DNA of 64,000 nt from Chelatococcus sp. YT9 (GTDB lineage Bacteria > Pseudomonadota > Alphaproteobacteria > Rhizobiales > Beijerinckiaceae): the NCBI RefSeq assembly GCF_018398315.1, contig NZ_JAHBRW010000001.1, forward strand, positions 3,232,501 to 3,296,500, in the 5' to 3' direction. Under the pieces are notes generated by a model. It ran no database searches. It was not told the DNA's origin and worked only from the letters and a program-made list of their open reading frames with translations. The position numbers were made by a program, and so were the translations under genes. Of this stretch, positions 45,865 to 53,460 are shown piece by piece (position 1 is the stretch's first letter; each line of letters begins with the position of its first letter).

Positions 45865-47429
45865 GGGTCACAGGCCTCATTCGCTTGGCTTTCGAGCTCG
45901 ATGCACCGGTCGATGATGGCGCGCTTCTGGATCTTGCCGGTTGGTCCCTTCGGAAGCTCGTCCCAGATGAAGACCTGCTTGGGGACCTTGAAATTGGCGA
46001 TCTTGCCGCGGCAGAATTCGCGAAATGCATCCGGCTCCGCGCTTTGCCCGGGCAACAGCGAAACCACCGCCACGATGCGATCGCCCCACTTTGGATCGGG
46101 GACCCCGAACACGGCCACTTCCGAGATGGCGGGGTGTTCGGCGAGGCAGTTCTCGATTTCCGTCGGGAAGATGTTGTAGCCGCCAGACTTGATACGGAAC
46201 TTGGCACGGTCCTTCATATAAATGAAGCCGTCGGCATCGCGCATGGCGATGTCGCCGGTATGAAGCCATCCGTCCCGGACCGTCTCGACGTAATTCAGGT
46301 TCTGGTTCCAGTATCCGGGCGTCACATAGTCAGTCTTGATGAGCAGCTCGCCATCGTTGCCAACTGGAACTTCCTGACCGTCGTCATCGACAATCTTCGT
46401 TTCCACGTAGAACAGCGGACGGCCCGCCGAAGCAAGGCATGGATGTCCGGACTTCAGAGCCATCTCGTGGTCCGAAGCGGTCATCATCATCGCCATGCCC
46501 ATCAACTCGGTTGAGCCATACATCTGCAGGAAGCTGCAGCCGAAGGCCTTCATCGCATCGCGCAGGGTCGACGGGGGCAGCGTTGAGGAACCGTAGCCGA
46601 GCTGGCGCAGCGAGCTGCAATCGAACCGCGGGATCAGGCCGGAGGCGAGAAGGTCGGAGAGCATCGTCGGCACGAGGACCGTGATGCTGCAGCGCTCCTT
46701 CTCGATGAGCGTCAATGCGCGTTCGGCATTCCATTCCCCAAGGATGGCGCATTTGGAGCCATGGAAGACGTTACGCAGCAGGTGCATGATGGGTATGCCG
46801 GCCGCCGGCATGGCATGGAACCATACATCGTCCGGCACCGCTCCTTCGCTGAGCGCAATCGCCGCCATTGATTCCATCATCTTGGCATGGGGATAGATCG
46901 CTCCCTTGGGCAGGCCGGTCGAACCTGTCGTGTAGCAGATCATGAGGGTATCGTGCGGCGTCTGTTCCAGCGGCCCCCGCGTCGCGCCCTTGGAAACGAG
47001 CGCTTCGTAGTCATGCTCCAGCGCGTGCTGGCCCGCCATTCCGACGGCTTGCGGACGACGCTTCGTTGCCCGGATCGCCGGCAGGATTGCATCCACCAAA
47101 GCGGCCTGCACGAGAACGACGTCCACGCCGGCATCGTCGATCAGAGCTGTAATCTCGGGTCCCGCGAGACGGAAGTTGAGCCCCACCCGAATGGCGCCGA
47201 TCTTTGCACAGGCAATGATTGACTCGGCGACCTCGATCGCATCCTTCGAGATGATGCCGACACGGTCGCCCCTGCGGACGCCGATCTCCTTCAGCGCCCA
47301 TCCCAGCGCGTCGGTGCGCTGATGGATCTCATTCCAGGTCCTTCGCCGATCGAGCTCGACGTAAGCATCATGGGAGCCCCGGCTGCGGGCTGCGCTTTCG
47401 ACGAGCTTGCCAAGCGTCAGTGTCGACAT
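45861..47429 (-). CDS. AMP-binding acyl-CoA synthetase
   Basis: 522 residues, ANL superfamily. The ATP loop is CYTTGSTGLPKGAIYPH. QMYGSTELMG, the hinge region GWLHTGDIAMRDADGFIYMK, DRAKFRIKSGGYNIFPTEIE and the catalytic C-terminal Lys in KGPTGKIQKRAI are all present. It forms an acyl-AMP and then the CoA thioester of a carboxylic acid. Upstream the LLM gene ends 19 bases before its start, and it overlaps the DUF35 gene. Substrate unknown; it probably activates the acid released by the amidase or delivered by the importer. Confidence 0.92.
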   Translation of the reverse strand: MSTLTLGKLVESAARSRGSHDAYVELDRRRTWNEIHQRTDALGWALKEIGVRRGDRVGIISKDAIEVAESIIACAKIGAIRVGLNFRLAGPEITALIDDAGVDVVLVQAALVDAILPAIRATKRRPQAVGMAGQHALEHDYEALVSKGATRGPLEQTPHDTLMICYTTGSTGLPKGAIYPHAKMMESMAAIALSEGAVPDDVWFHAMPAAGIPIMHLLRNVFHGSKCAILGEWNAERALTLIEKERCSITVLVPTMLSDLLASGLIPRFDCSSLRQLGYGSSTLPPSTLRDAMKAFGCSFLQMYGSTELMGMAMMMTASDHEMALKSGHPCLASAGRPLFYVETKIVDDDGQEVPVGNDGELLIKTDYVTPGYWNQNLNYVETVRDGWLHTGDIAMRDADGFIYMKDRAKFRIKSGGYNIFPTEIENCLAEHPAISEVAVFGVPDPKWGDRIVAVVSLLPGQSAEPDAFREFCRGKIANFKVPKQVFIWDELPKGPTGKIQKRAIIDRCIELESQANEACDP

Positions 47430-47448
47430 CTTCGAGAATCCCGGTCCG

Positions 47449-48582
47449 TCAGCTGTTGACCTTGTGGATCACGCCTTCAGCGAACTCGATCAAGGCCTCC
47501 TGCTCGATGTCATCGCCGAAGTAGCCCACATGGTGCCAAAGGAAGAACTCCTCGATCTTGTAGCGCTCCGCAAGCTCCATGACGTTGTCGAGCGTTTCCT
47601 GGCGCGACCCGCCCCAGATACGACCGGTCGGAACGTGGTAGGGCGGCGCGTCATAGGCGTAAGCAAAGAGCTCGTGGAACATGTCCTGATAGCGCTTCGC
47701 CTTCTCCGGCGTTTTGCCCATCAGCAGATGAGCGCCGAGCGCAAGCACATTATTGTTGGTCGTGGATGTGCGCCCGGCCGCATGGGCCGCCTCGATGCAG
47801 TTCTCGAGGATGAGCGGCATGAAGGATTCTTTGTCAGCCGTCACGAAGGAGACCATTTTTGCGCCTTCCGCCGCCCAGAAACGGGCTGTTTCCATGGAAT
47901 AGCTGAAGGGCGCATAGATCGCCGGGTAGGGGGTCTGAAGCGGCTTCGGAACAATGCCGCCGCGACGCAGAATGCCCTGCGCATCAACGGCATCAGGACC
48001 TCCCCAGTCGCGCGTCGGATTGAAGTTCCACTCCACCGGCTGGGGCATGTTCCAGAATTCGCCTTCGAAGGACGTCAGATCATCCGTCCAAAGGGATTTC
48101 ACCAGGCGCCAGTTCTCATAGAGTGCGCGCCGGTTGCGCTGGTCGGCCGCCGACTTGTCGGATTCAGCGGAGGTCAGGTCGAGATGTTGCCCCATGGTCG
48201 CCGTCCAACGCGGCGTGTTCCCGCGCGAGAAGCCCGCGAAGACACGCCCACCGCTCATGTGGTCGAGCATGGCGATGTTCTCGGCGAGCACGATCGGGTT
48301 CATGGCCGTCAGGTTCATGCCGAGCTGGCCCACGAGGAAATTCTTCGTGTGCTGGGCGATATAGAGGTTCCAGAACAGCGGGTTCGTGGTGCACTCGATG
48401 CCTTCCACCTGCATGTGATGCTCGGTGAGGCAGAAGCCCTCGTAACCAAGTTCCTCCGCCAGAACCATCTGGTTTCGCAGTTTGACCATCATGGTCTGGA
48501 AGCGTTGAGGATCACGCCCGGCCAGCTGAACGTTTTCGCCATATTGGCGTGCGAAGGGGATGGCCAAAATCTTGAAGCGCAC
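47449..48582 (-). CDS. LLM-class flavin-dependent monooxygenase
   Basis: 377 residues. The luciferase-like barrel shows NQMVLAEELGYEGFCLTEHH with the His-His pair, CTTNPLFWNLYIAQHTKNFL, LGMNLTAMNPIVLAENIAML, DHMSGGRVFAGFSRGNTPRW and YPAIYAPFSYSMETARFWAA. The GTG at 48582 follows AGAGG; the in-frame ATG at 48675 would add 31 residues lying over a probable operator, so it is rejected. This group takes reduced FMN from a separate reductase and inserts oxygen. It is the first gene of the leftward catabolic operon. No flavin reductase gene is in the cluster. Confidence 0.9.
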   Translation of the reverse strand: MRFKILAIPFARQYGENVQLAGRDPQRFQTMMVKLRNQMVLAEELGYEGFCLTEHHMQVEGIECTTNPLFWNLYIAQHTKNFLVGQLGMNLTAMNPIVLAENIAMLDHMSGGRVFAGFSRGNTPRWTATMGQHLDLTSAESDKSAADQRNRRALYENWRLVKSLWTDDLTSFEGEFWNMPQPVEWNFNPTRDWGGPDAVDAQGILRRGGIVPKPLQTPYPAIYAPFSYSMETARFWAAEGAKMVSFVTADKESFMPLILENCIEAAHAAGRTSTTNNNVLALGAHLLMGKTPEKAKRYQDMFHELFAYAYDAPPYHVPTGRIWGGSRQETLDNVMELAERYKIEEFFLWHHVGYFGDDIEQEALIEFAEGVIHKVNS

Positions 48583-48662
48583 AAGTACCTCTTGCGAACG
48601 GTAGGGGCGGCAGAAGCATGCGACGGCCGCCGTGCTCAGTTGCGCCCATTGTCGATATTTTT

Positions 48663-48676
48663 GTTGTACATTCAAC
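48663..48676. promoter_or_regulatory. Candidate TetR operator, LLM-proximal copy
   Basis: GTTGTACATTCAAC matches an ideal palindrome GTTGAA(Y/R)TTCAAC with one mismatch. It lies 81 bases upstream of the LLM monooxygenase start. A second copy of the same motif lies 134 bases to the right. Confidence 0.55.
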
Positions 48677-48796
48677 TTATTTTTTGAGGGTCACGAAGTT
48701 GGCTTCACCGCTGCTCGCGTAGCGAGATCCGCGCCCTTTTAGGGCAGGCGGCGGCTCCGCCCCCATTCCATACACCTCCGGACGGATCAATAATTT

Positions 48797-48810
48797 GTTG
48801 AACATTCAGA
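48797..48810. promoter_or_regulatory. Candidate TetR operator, thioesterase-proximal copy
   Basis: GTTGAACATTCAGA; the 14-base stretch TTGTTGAACATTCA (48795-48808) differs from TTGTTGTACATTCA at 48661-48674 at one position. It lies 62 bases before the thioesterase start. The pair brackets the divergent promoter region between the LLM operon and the thioesterase gene. Confidence 0.55.
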
Positions 48811-48871
48811 AAAAAGAATGCGATGAGTGTGGGAGGCTGGCGCGGCCGGCCCACTAACAAGATGGAGGATC

Positions 48872-49324
48872 ATGGCAGTGCAGGCGAGTGGCGTGGCTGG
48901 CGGCGTTATTGTTTCAAGTGGGCCGTACGAGGGCTGGGAACACATTCCACACGAACCGTTCAACGATACGGCGGGACCGTTCTATCACCGCCATACCGAG
49001 GACGGGTCACTCCTATGCGGCTTCACGCCGTTGGAGAAAGCATCGAACAAGATGGGCATCGTGCACGGGGGATGTCTTTTGACGTTCGCGGACTACTGCT
49101 TGTTCCTGGCAGCTCGCGAGAAGGCGGATCCGCACGAGATCGTCACGGTTTCCATGGCCAGCGAATTCGTTGGCATGGCAAGACCGGGTGAGGCTGTCGA
49201 AGGTCGTACAGAGATCATCCGGGGCGGGCGCTCATTGATTTTCGTCCGCGGCCTGCTCAGTGGGGCAAATGGTCCGTTGCTGAATTTCTCGGGCGTCGCC
49301 AAGGTCATGCCCGACCGGAAGTAA
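48872..49324 (+). CDS. PaaI-type hotdog-fold thioesterase
   Basis: 150 residues. The hotdog helix motif KMGIVHGGCLLTFADYCLFL and the strands TVSMASEFVGMARPGEAVEG, GGRSLIFVRGLLSGANGPLL fit the PaaI/YbgC-related acyl-CoA thioesterases; Gly-Gly plus Asp in the HGGxxxxxAD helix is the active-site arrangement. GGAGG lies just before ATG 48872. It hydrolyses CoA thioesters and probably relieves CoA trapping in the divergent pathway. Shared candidate operators link its control to the LLM operon. Confidence 0.87.
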   Translation: MAVQASGVAGGVIVSSGPYEGWEHIPHEPFNDTAGPFYHRHTEDGSLLCGFTPLEKASNKMGIVHGGCLLTFADYCLFLAAREKADPHEIVTVSMASEFVGMARPGEAVEGRTEIIRGGRSLIFVRGLLSGANGPLLNFSGVAKVMPDRK

Positions 49325-49398
49325 ACCCGCGAGGACGCAAGGGCCTTTCCTGCGCGAGCGAGGCGCGGGCGACGAAGCGAACTCGATCACCGGCGGCA

Positions 49399-50049
49399 CT
49401 ACGCGTCTTCGCCCAGGACGGCACGGACGAAGGCGTGGCAGCAGGCTTCGGCGCTTGCCGTGCTCACGGCCTCCGGATCGGCATTGCAGCCGATCCACAA
49501 ACCCTCGACGAGTTGCGAGAAGGAGAGGGCGGTCTGCTCAACATCGATTGTCTTCTTCCGCCCTTCGGCGGCGCGCGCGAAGAGGCGTCCGACGCCGGCC
49601 CGGTAGTCGCGCCAGATCTCACGGTAGAGTGCTGCGAGCGGCGGGGACCAGCGTGCCGTACCCGTGAGCGCGACCCAGACGGCCATGTTTTCCTGCGTGC
49701 AGCCCGGCGGTGTGAAGCTCGCCGTGATCAGCGCGTGCAGGCGGTCGGAGGTGTTTGGCCCAGCCTGGTTGGCCGCATCGCGTATGGCCGAGCCGAGCTG
49801 CTCAGCCATGGCCCGGACCGCTTCCAGCAACAACGCATCCTTGCTGCTGAAATAGTGGCCGATGAGCCCTCTTGAAAAGCCAGCCTTTTCACAGATCGAG
49901 CTGACCGTAACCTTGTCGTATCCGTTCTCCGCGATGTCGCGGATCGCGGCTTCAATCAGATCCCGTCGACGCTCTTGGGCAATACGCGATGGTTTGCGGT
50001 TCTGCTTTCGCACACGACGCTGGGGCCGATGGATATCAATCTCTGTCAT
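49399..50049 (-). CDS. TetR-family transcriptional regulator
   Basis: 216 residues. The N-terminal HTH is at about 25-70: RRDLIEAAIRDIAENGYDKV, TVSSICEKAGFSRGLIGHYF, SSKDALLLEAVRAM. The C-terminal ligand domain resembles the BetI-like class (CTQENMAVWVALTGTARWSP). It converges on the thioesterase gene with a 74-base gap. The palindromic repeats at 48663 and 48797 are the best candidate targets; an acyl-CoA or precursor of the pathway is the likely inducer. Confidence 0.9.
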   Translation of the reverse strand: MTEIDIHRPQRRVRKQNRKPSRIAQERRRDLIEAAIRDIAENGYDKVTVSSICEKAGFSRGLIGHYFSSKDALLLEAVRAMAEQLGSAIRDAANQAGPNTSDRLHALITASFTPPGCTQENMAVWVALTGTARWSPPLAALYREIWRDYRAGVGRLFARAAEGRKKTIDVEQTALSFSQLVEGLWIGCNADPEAVSTASAEACCHAFVRAVLGEDA

Positions 50050-50396
50050 CGCCTGCCCTTTCTCGCTACCCGTGGGTTAGCCGATTCGGCGGCCATTATC
50101 CTGCTTTCGATTGGATGGGCAGCCAACTTTTTTGAAGCAATGGCCTTTGACCGGCCTCGCCGAGCGAAACGGCAGCCGGGAAAGCGGGCATATCCGCGGG
50201 ATAAGAATGCCGCCGGATATTATAAGTACTTCTGACATCAGGTGAATGTCGGAACCGTTCGCGCGGCGTGCCATCCGATCTCAACGATGCGAGCTGGTCG
50301 CGTGGAGTGCACATGCAGAACGGGGCGGGCTATCGCGCCACCAGCTCGCTTCGTGCCGAAGAGATCATCAATTACTTGATTTTATTGGGAAAATAA
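50050..50396. other. Intergenic region between TetR gene and tRNA remnant
   Basis: This is the last chromosomal stretch before the integrated element. It must contain the TetR promoter. I see no gene, no copy of the GTTGAACATTCA motif and no clear terminator. Confidence 0.4.
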
Positions 50397-50450
50397 TGGT
50401 GGGTGCGACAGGGATTGAACCTGTGACCCCTGCCGTGTGAAGGCAGTGTA
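50397..50450 (-). tRNA. 3' fragment of tRNA-Val(CAC); phage attachment site
   Basis: On the minus strand the sequence contains the anticodon stem-loop CTGCC-TTCACAC-GGCAG (anticodon CAC at 50439-50437), the variable loop GGGTC, T-arm ACAGGTTCAATCCCTGT, the acceptor strand CGCACCC and ACCA. The expected 5' acceptor GGGTGCG and D-arm are missing: upstream lies phage DNA (GGGATGGCAAGG). So only the 3' part remains, and an intact tRNA should be reconstituted at the far end of the element. The 3' terminal CCA is encoded. Confidence 0.88.
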
Positions 50451-50493
50451 TTGCGCTGTATACCTTGCCATCCCTAGCTTTTCAATACCATCC

Positions 50494-50551
50494 GCCACAG
50501 CTACGTTCTTATAATGTTCGTGTGAAACTGTGGCAAACTGTGGCGCCACAG
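50494..50551. repeat. Four CTGTGGC repeats: candidate integrase arm-type sites
   Basis: CTGTGGC occurs in tandem at 50528-50534 and 50538-50544 (inside an exact 10-bp duplication AAACTGTGGC) and inverted at 50494-50500 and 50545-50551. The last two adjacent copies make the palindrome CTGTGGCGCCACAG. They lie between the tRNA fragment and the integrase stop, where lambda-type integrases have arm-binding sites. Confidence 0.55.
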
Positions 50552-50558
50552 CTTCGAA

Positions 50559-51764
50559 TTACCTTCGCCCCGGTCCCGATAGAGCCTTCGAAGCGGCGGA
50601 CTGGAAGTCCGGGTGATGGTGCCCATAAACGCGCTCGAACATGGCCGAGGTCATCCCGAGATAGCCAGCCGCCTCCCATACTTCCACACCGCGTTGAGCC
50701 AGCCACGTCCCGCATGTGTGTCTCAGAATGTGGGGAACGATCTCCGCCCCCAGCCCGGCATCTTCGCGGGTGCCTTCCCAGCCGGTGCGGACCTTGCTGG
50801 CGATCGCCACGCTTCCATGGTGAATGACGTGCGTGATCATGCGTCCGTCTTCTAAAGGCGCGGCACGGTCGATTTTATGCCACCTTCGAAGGTGGGCAAG
50901 CAGGCGTTGTTGCAGGCGGACAGGAGGCCTACGCTTCTTTGTCTCGCTTTCGCCCGCGCCTCGGCGGTGCATGACGCCACGCTCCAAATCAATCCATCCT
51001 GAGATTGCGGACGGCTCCCACCTGAGCCCTATCATCGCGGAATGCCGCGTTCCGGTGTAAAGGCCGATCAATATAAATCGGGCGATGTGAGCCCGGTTCG
51101 CGCGCGCGCTCTTGCCTCGCCGATGGATCGCCCCGCCTTTATCCCTATAGAAACCGAGTGCCGCGGCTAGGAGCTTGGCGGCCTGCTCGCGGTCGAGGAA
51201 TGCTTGGCGAGGCTTGCTGTCTTCTGGCAGCCAAACGACCGGTAGTGCGGGCAGCGGGTGCTCAGCGTGCCAATAGTTGATCGCGGCCGATAGAACGACT
51301 AACTCGCGGCGCGCTGTTGGTTCTCTCACGGTGCGGGCACTAGTCTTGGCGTGCCGGATCCTCTGCTTTGTTCGCCATGCGACATAATCTCGACATGTCG
51401 TCCGTCTCACTTCGGAAACGGCCTTGTCTCCCCACCATTCCATGAGCTTGTCGATGCGCGCCGAGAGGATTCGCCTGTCTCCCTCCTTTTTGGGCGCAGC
51501 CTCGCTGCCATACAGGCTCAATACCTCCGCAATATAAATCGCTTCGCCTGGGCCGCGAGGTTGCCCCTTAACCTCAGAAAATTTCTTGGCTAGGTAGGAA
51601 GTGAGCGCTCTTTCAGCGCCAAGCTTGTCATCCGGGCCGCAGCCTGTGCTAACCGTAATCGGTCCATCTCTGATGACCCAGACGCCCGCGTGGGTGATTT
51701 TCCCCGACTGGTCGCGGCGTGGGGGGCGCTCATAGAGCCGTGGCCCTTTTGATCGCTGCGGCAT
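50559..51764 (-). CDS. int: Tyrosine-family phage integrase
   Basis: 401 residues. The C-terminal catalytic domain has the first Arg in GLYTGTRHSAMIGLRW, His345-x-x-Arg348 in HILRHTCGTWLAQRGV, and the nucleophile Tyr380 in MFERVYGHHHPD. The N-terminal part (about 1-60) resembles an arm-binding domain and about 85-180 the core-binding SAM-like domain. It recombines the phage and bacterial attachment sites at tRNA-Val. The start overlaps the excisionase-like gene by 175 bases in another frame. Confidence 0.94.
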   Translation of the reverse strand: MPQRSKGPRLYERPPRRDQSGKITHAGVWVIRDGPITVSTGCGPDDKLGAERALTSYLAKKFSEVKGQPRGPGEAIYIAEVLSLYGSEAAPKKEGDRRILSARIDKLMEWWGDKAVSEVRRTTCRDYVAWRTKQRIRHAKTSARTVREPTARRELVVLSAAINYWHAEHPLPALPVVWLPEDSKPRQAFLDREQAAKLLAAALGFYRDKGGAIHRRGKSARANRAHIARFILIGLYTGTRHSAMIGLRWEPSAISGWIDLERGVMHRRGAGESETKKRRPPVRLQQRLLAHLRRWHKIDRAAPLEDGRMITHVIHHGSVAIASKVRTGWEGTREDAGLGAEIVPHILRHTCGTWLAQRGVEVWEAAGYLGMTSAMFERVYGHHHPDFQSAASKALSGPGRR

Positions 51765-51982
51765 AGCCGTAGCATCTCCTTAATTGCAGACGGCGTGACG
51801 AAGTCTTTTCCCGCCACGCGTGTGAGTGTGAGTGTGCCCTTGCGGGCCTCTGTTCGCAGGGATCGCGGCTCCAAGAGACCACCAAGAAATACTTCGCAGG
51901 CCTCTCGCAACGTCATCAGTTCGAAATCAGACCAGTCGCTCGCCAATGGACGGCTGATGCTCCTATCGGTCTTCCGCGCCAT
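51590..51982 (-). CDS. Excisionase-like helix-turn-helix protein
   Basis: 130 residues. The segment DFELMTLREACEVFLGGLLE, PRSLRTEARKGTLTLTRVAG, then KDFVTPSAIKEMLRLCR has the winged-helix layout of MerR/excisionase-type domains (about 18-75). The rest is Ser/Arg/Ala-rich and probably disordered. It lies immediately upstream of int and overlaps it, the usual position of a directionality factor. Its long overlap with int is unusual, so the true end of its conserved part may be near residue 75. Confidence 0.7.
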   Translation of the reverse strand: MARKTDRSISRPLASDWSDFELMTLREACEVFLGGLLEPRSLRTEARKGTLTLTRVAGKDFVTPSAIKEMLRLCRSDQKGHGSMSAPHAATSRGKSPTRASGSSEMDRLRLAQAAARMTSLALKERSLPT

Positions 51983-51985
51983 TCT

Positions 51986-52450
51986 CTATCGTTTCTCCTG
52001 CCAAAAGGGGTTGGGGCAAACTCTGGTACGATCGTAGCCATGAGGGCCGCAGTTGCATGAATCCTGGCTGCAGCCAGGAAACGATGGATCAAAGTCGGTA
52101 ACGATACTTATCAGTTCGTCGGCTGTCTTCGAGGCCACATAAGCTCGGAGCTTTTTCCCGTGCGGGGTAAGCCACGCGTAGCGCGGTGATGTGCCATACT
52201 CTAGCGTGTCGTTTCCGCATAGGATGTTGATCAGGAGCCACGCGACTGTCGCTCCTAGCGCGTTCTCCAGTTCTTGGTAATCGTAGCCGCCTGTCTCAGG
52301 GATTAACTCCAAAAACGCCTTAAGAGCCAGGATCGTATGGGGCTCGCCTGTCCCGTAGCCGAACCCGAACGCGTCGCTCTCCCAATCCCTGAAGTAGTCG
52401 TCTAAGGATCGAAGATGCTCGGTATCCTCTGTTGTGCTAATCTCTGTCAT
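51986..52450 (-). CDS. Phage hypothetical protein, 154 residues
   Basis: Start ATG 52450; the frame is open further upstream but that part is antisense to the DUF982 gene. The protein has an acidic N-terminus (TEDTEHLRSLDDYFRDWESD), ILALKAFLELIPETGGYDYQ, and a C-terminal Cys-rich segment GCSQDSCNCGPHGYDRTRVC that could bind a metal. I recognise no family. It precedes the excisionase-like gene by three bases. Confidence 0.65.
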   Translation of the reverse strand: MTEISTTEDTEHLRSLDDYFRDWESDAFGFGYGTGEPHTILALKAFLELIPETGGYDYQELENALGATVAWLLINILCGNDTLEYGTSPRYAWLTPHGKKLRAYVASKTADELISIVTDFDPSFPGCSQDSCNCGPHGYDRTRVCPNPFWQEKR

Positions 52451-52694
52451 GCCTCGTCTCTGGTTTGAACCGGTTGATATCTGGATCTCTGACAGCACGC
52501 GACGAACGGTCACGAGCGTGGAAGAAGCGGCACGGATGTTGATGGAGAAATGGCCTGAGGAATTCGCGACCTCCAAGAAACACCTCGCGGCTCGCAAGGC
52601 CTGCCTTGCGGCCCTTGCTGATCCGTCGCCTGCATCCGCCGCCAAAGCTCGCGCAGCCCTTATCAAGGCTGCTGAGGAAGCGGGGATGGGGTGA
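52449..52694 (+). CDS. DUF982-family protein
   Basis: 81 residues. The pattern WFEPVDIWISDSTRRTVTSV, EEAARMLMEKWPEEFATSKK, then ARKACLAALADPSPASAAKA and LIKAAEEAG is the DUF982 fold seen in many rhizobial genomes and phages; function unknown. Its ATG shares the CATG palindrome with the ATG of the leftward gene, so the two coding regions start on opposite strands two bases apart. No ribosome site is visible. Its 3' end overlaps the convergent zinc-protein gene by 32 bases. Confidence 0.75.
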   Translation: MPRLWFEPVDIWISDSTRRTVTSVEEAARMLMEKWPEEFATSKKHLAARKACLAALADPSPASAAKARAALIKAAEEAGMG

Positions 52695-52854
52695 GCACGG
52701 GATCAATGTCGTCATTCCCACATCCATCGCAGTCAGGGCACACGGCGACCGCCTCGTCGCCAATGTCACCAGGCGATGGATCGAGGTATCGATCCCAATC
52801 CGTAACTATCTCGCCGTTGCCACAGCATCTCTCGCATTGGATCCGGTGGCTCAT
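52663..52854 (-). CDS. Small DnaJ-type zinc-binding protein
   Basis: 63 residues. Two CxxCxGxG-like units are present: CERCCGNGE and CPDCDGCGND, separated by about 30 residues, the pattern of half a DnaJ cysteine-rich zinc domain. GGGAG lies just upstream of the ATG at 52854. Such small zinc proteins are common in phage early regions and have no assigned role. Confidence 0.7.
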   Translation of the reverse strand: MSHRIQCERCCGNGEIVTDWDRYLDPSPGDIGDEAVAVCPDCDGCGNDDIDPVLTPSPLPQQP

Positions 52855-52855
52855 C

Positions 52856-53236
52856 TCACTCTCCCTTGAGGGCGGCGCGGTTGCGGATCTCAGCGAGTAG
52901 ATCCTTGTAGGCCGCGTACCATTTGGTCTCGTGCTCTGGATCGAGGCTGATCTCCGCGTCCCAGAGCGCCTTCTCTGCCTTATCGGCGCGGGCTCTCGCT
53001 GCAATATAGCGCTCGCATTGCCAGTTGGCATTGCGCTGCGTTTCCGATTGGAACATCATCGCTTCGTTGAGTTGTTCCTTCATCCTGTCGGCGCGGGCTT
53101 TCTCTGCCGCCGCGGCGCGACGGGAGACCAGCAACTCAACCGCCATATCGTGCGTCTCATCCGAGGATGGTGTGCCGCGACAGATCAATTCTTCAAGGCG
53201 GGCATCTGTTACCAGCCGGTATCCGGGCGCGGTCAT
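52856..53236 (-). CDS. Phage coiled-coil hypothetical protein
   Basis: 126 residues. After YRLVTDARLEELICRGTPSS the sequence is almost entirely charged helix (AVELLVSRRAAAAEKARADR, MKEQLNEAMMFQSETQRNAN, AARARADKAEKALWDAEISL), predicted to form a coiled coil. It overlaps the Lar-like gene by four bases (ATGA), so it belongs to the leftward operon. No function assigned. Confidence 0.65.
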   Translation of the reverse strand: MTAPGYRLVTDARLEELICRGTPSSDETHDMAVELLVSRRAAAAEKARADRMKEQLNEAMMFQSETQRNANWQCERYIAARARADKAEKALWDAEISLDPEHETKWYAAYKDLLAEIRNRAALKGE

Positions 53237-53460
53237 GGGCGGGGCTCCTTTGCGCGTGTGCGCTTGTTCCATTCCCGCGTCGCATTGCGTTCGCCGCGAT
53301 GGTTCTCGGAGCTCGGATCGCAACCGTCGCCTTCGCCCGAGGGACCACGCGCCAAGCATGAGTTGCAAATGACGGCGAAGTCGCCGTAGTCCATGCACTC
53401 AACGAAACTGTCAGATGTTCCGCAGAACGGGCACGGCTTGCGTTTCGCGATCCGGGCCAT
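53233..53460 (-). CDS. Lar-family restriction alleviation-like zinc protein
   Basis: 75 residues: KPCPFCGTSDSFVECMDYGD, FAVICNSCLARGPSGEG and the conserved C-terminal ATREWNKR. The CPFCG...CxxC zinc ribbon and the final W-N are the Lar/phage zinc-ribbon signature. Lar of Rac modulates host type I restriction, but many homologues are untested, so the role is inferred. Start overlaps the stop of the next gene upstream by one base. Confidence 0.75.
   Translation of the reverse strand: MARIAKRKPCPFCGTSDSFVECMDYGDFAVICNSCLARGPSGEGDGCDPSSENHRGERNATREWNKRTRAKEPRP

Noticed and set aside
47407-48687. A 426-codon rightward frame opposite the LLM monooxygenase
   Set aside because: Codon-shadow of a clear luciferase-like gene; it would also run over the LLM start and candidate operator.
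50397-50472. A complete tRNA gene at the phage boundary
   Set aside because: The sequence 5' of the anticodon arm cannot pair with the acceptor strand and forms no D-arm, so only the 3' fragment is real.
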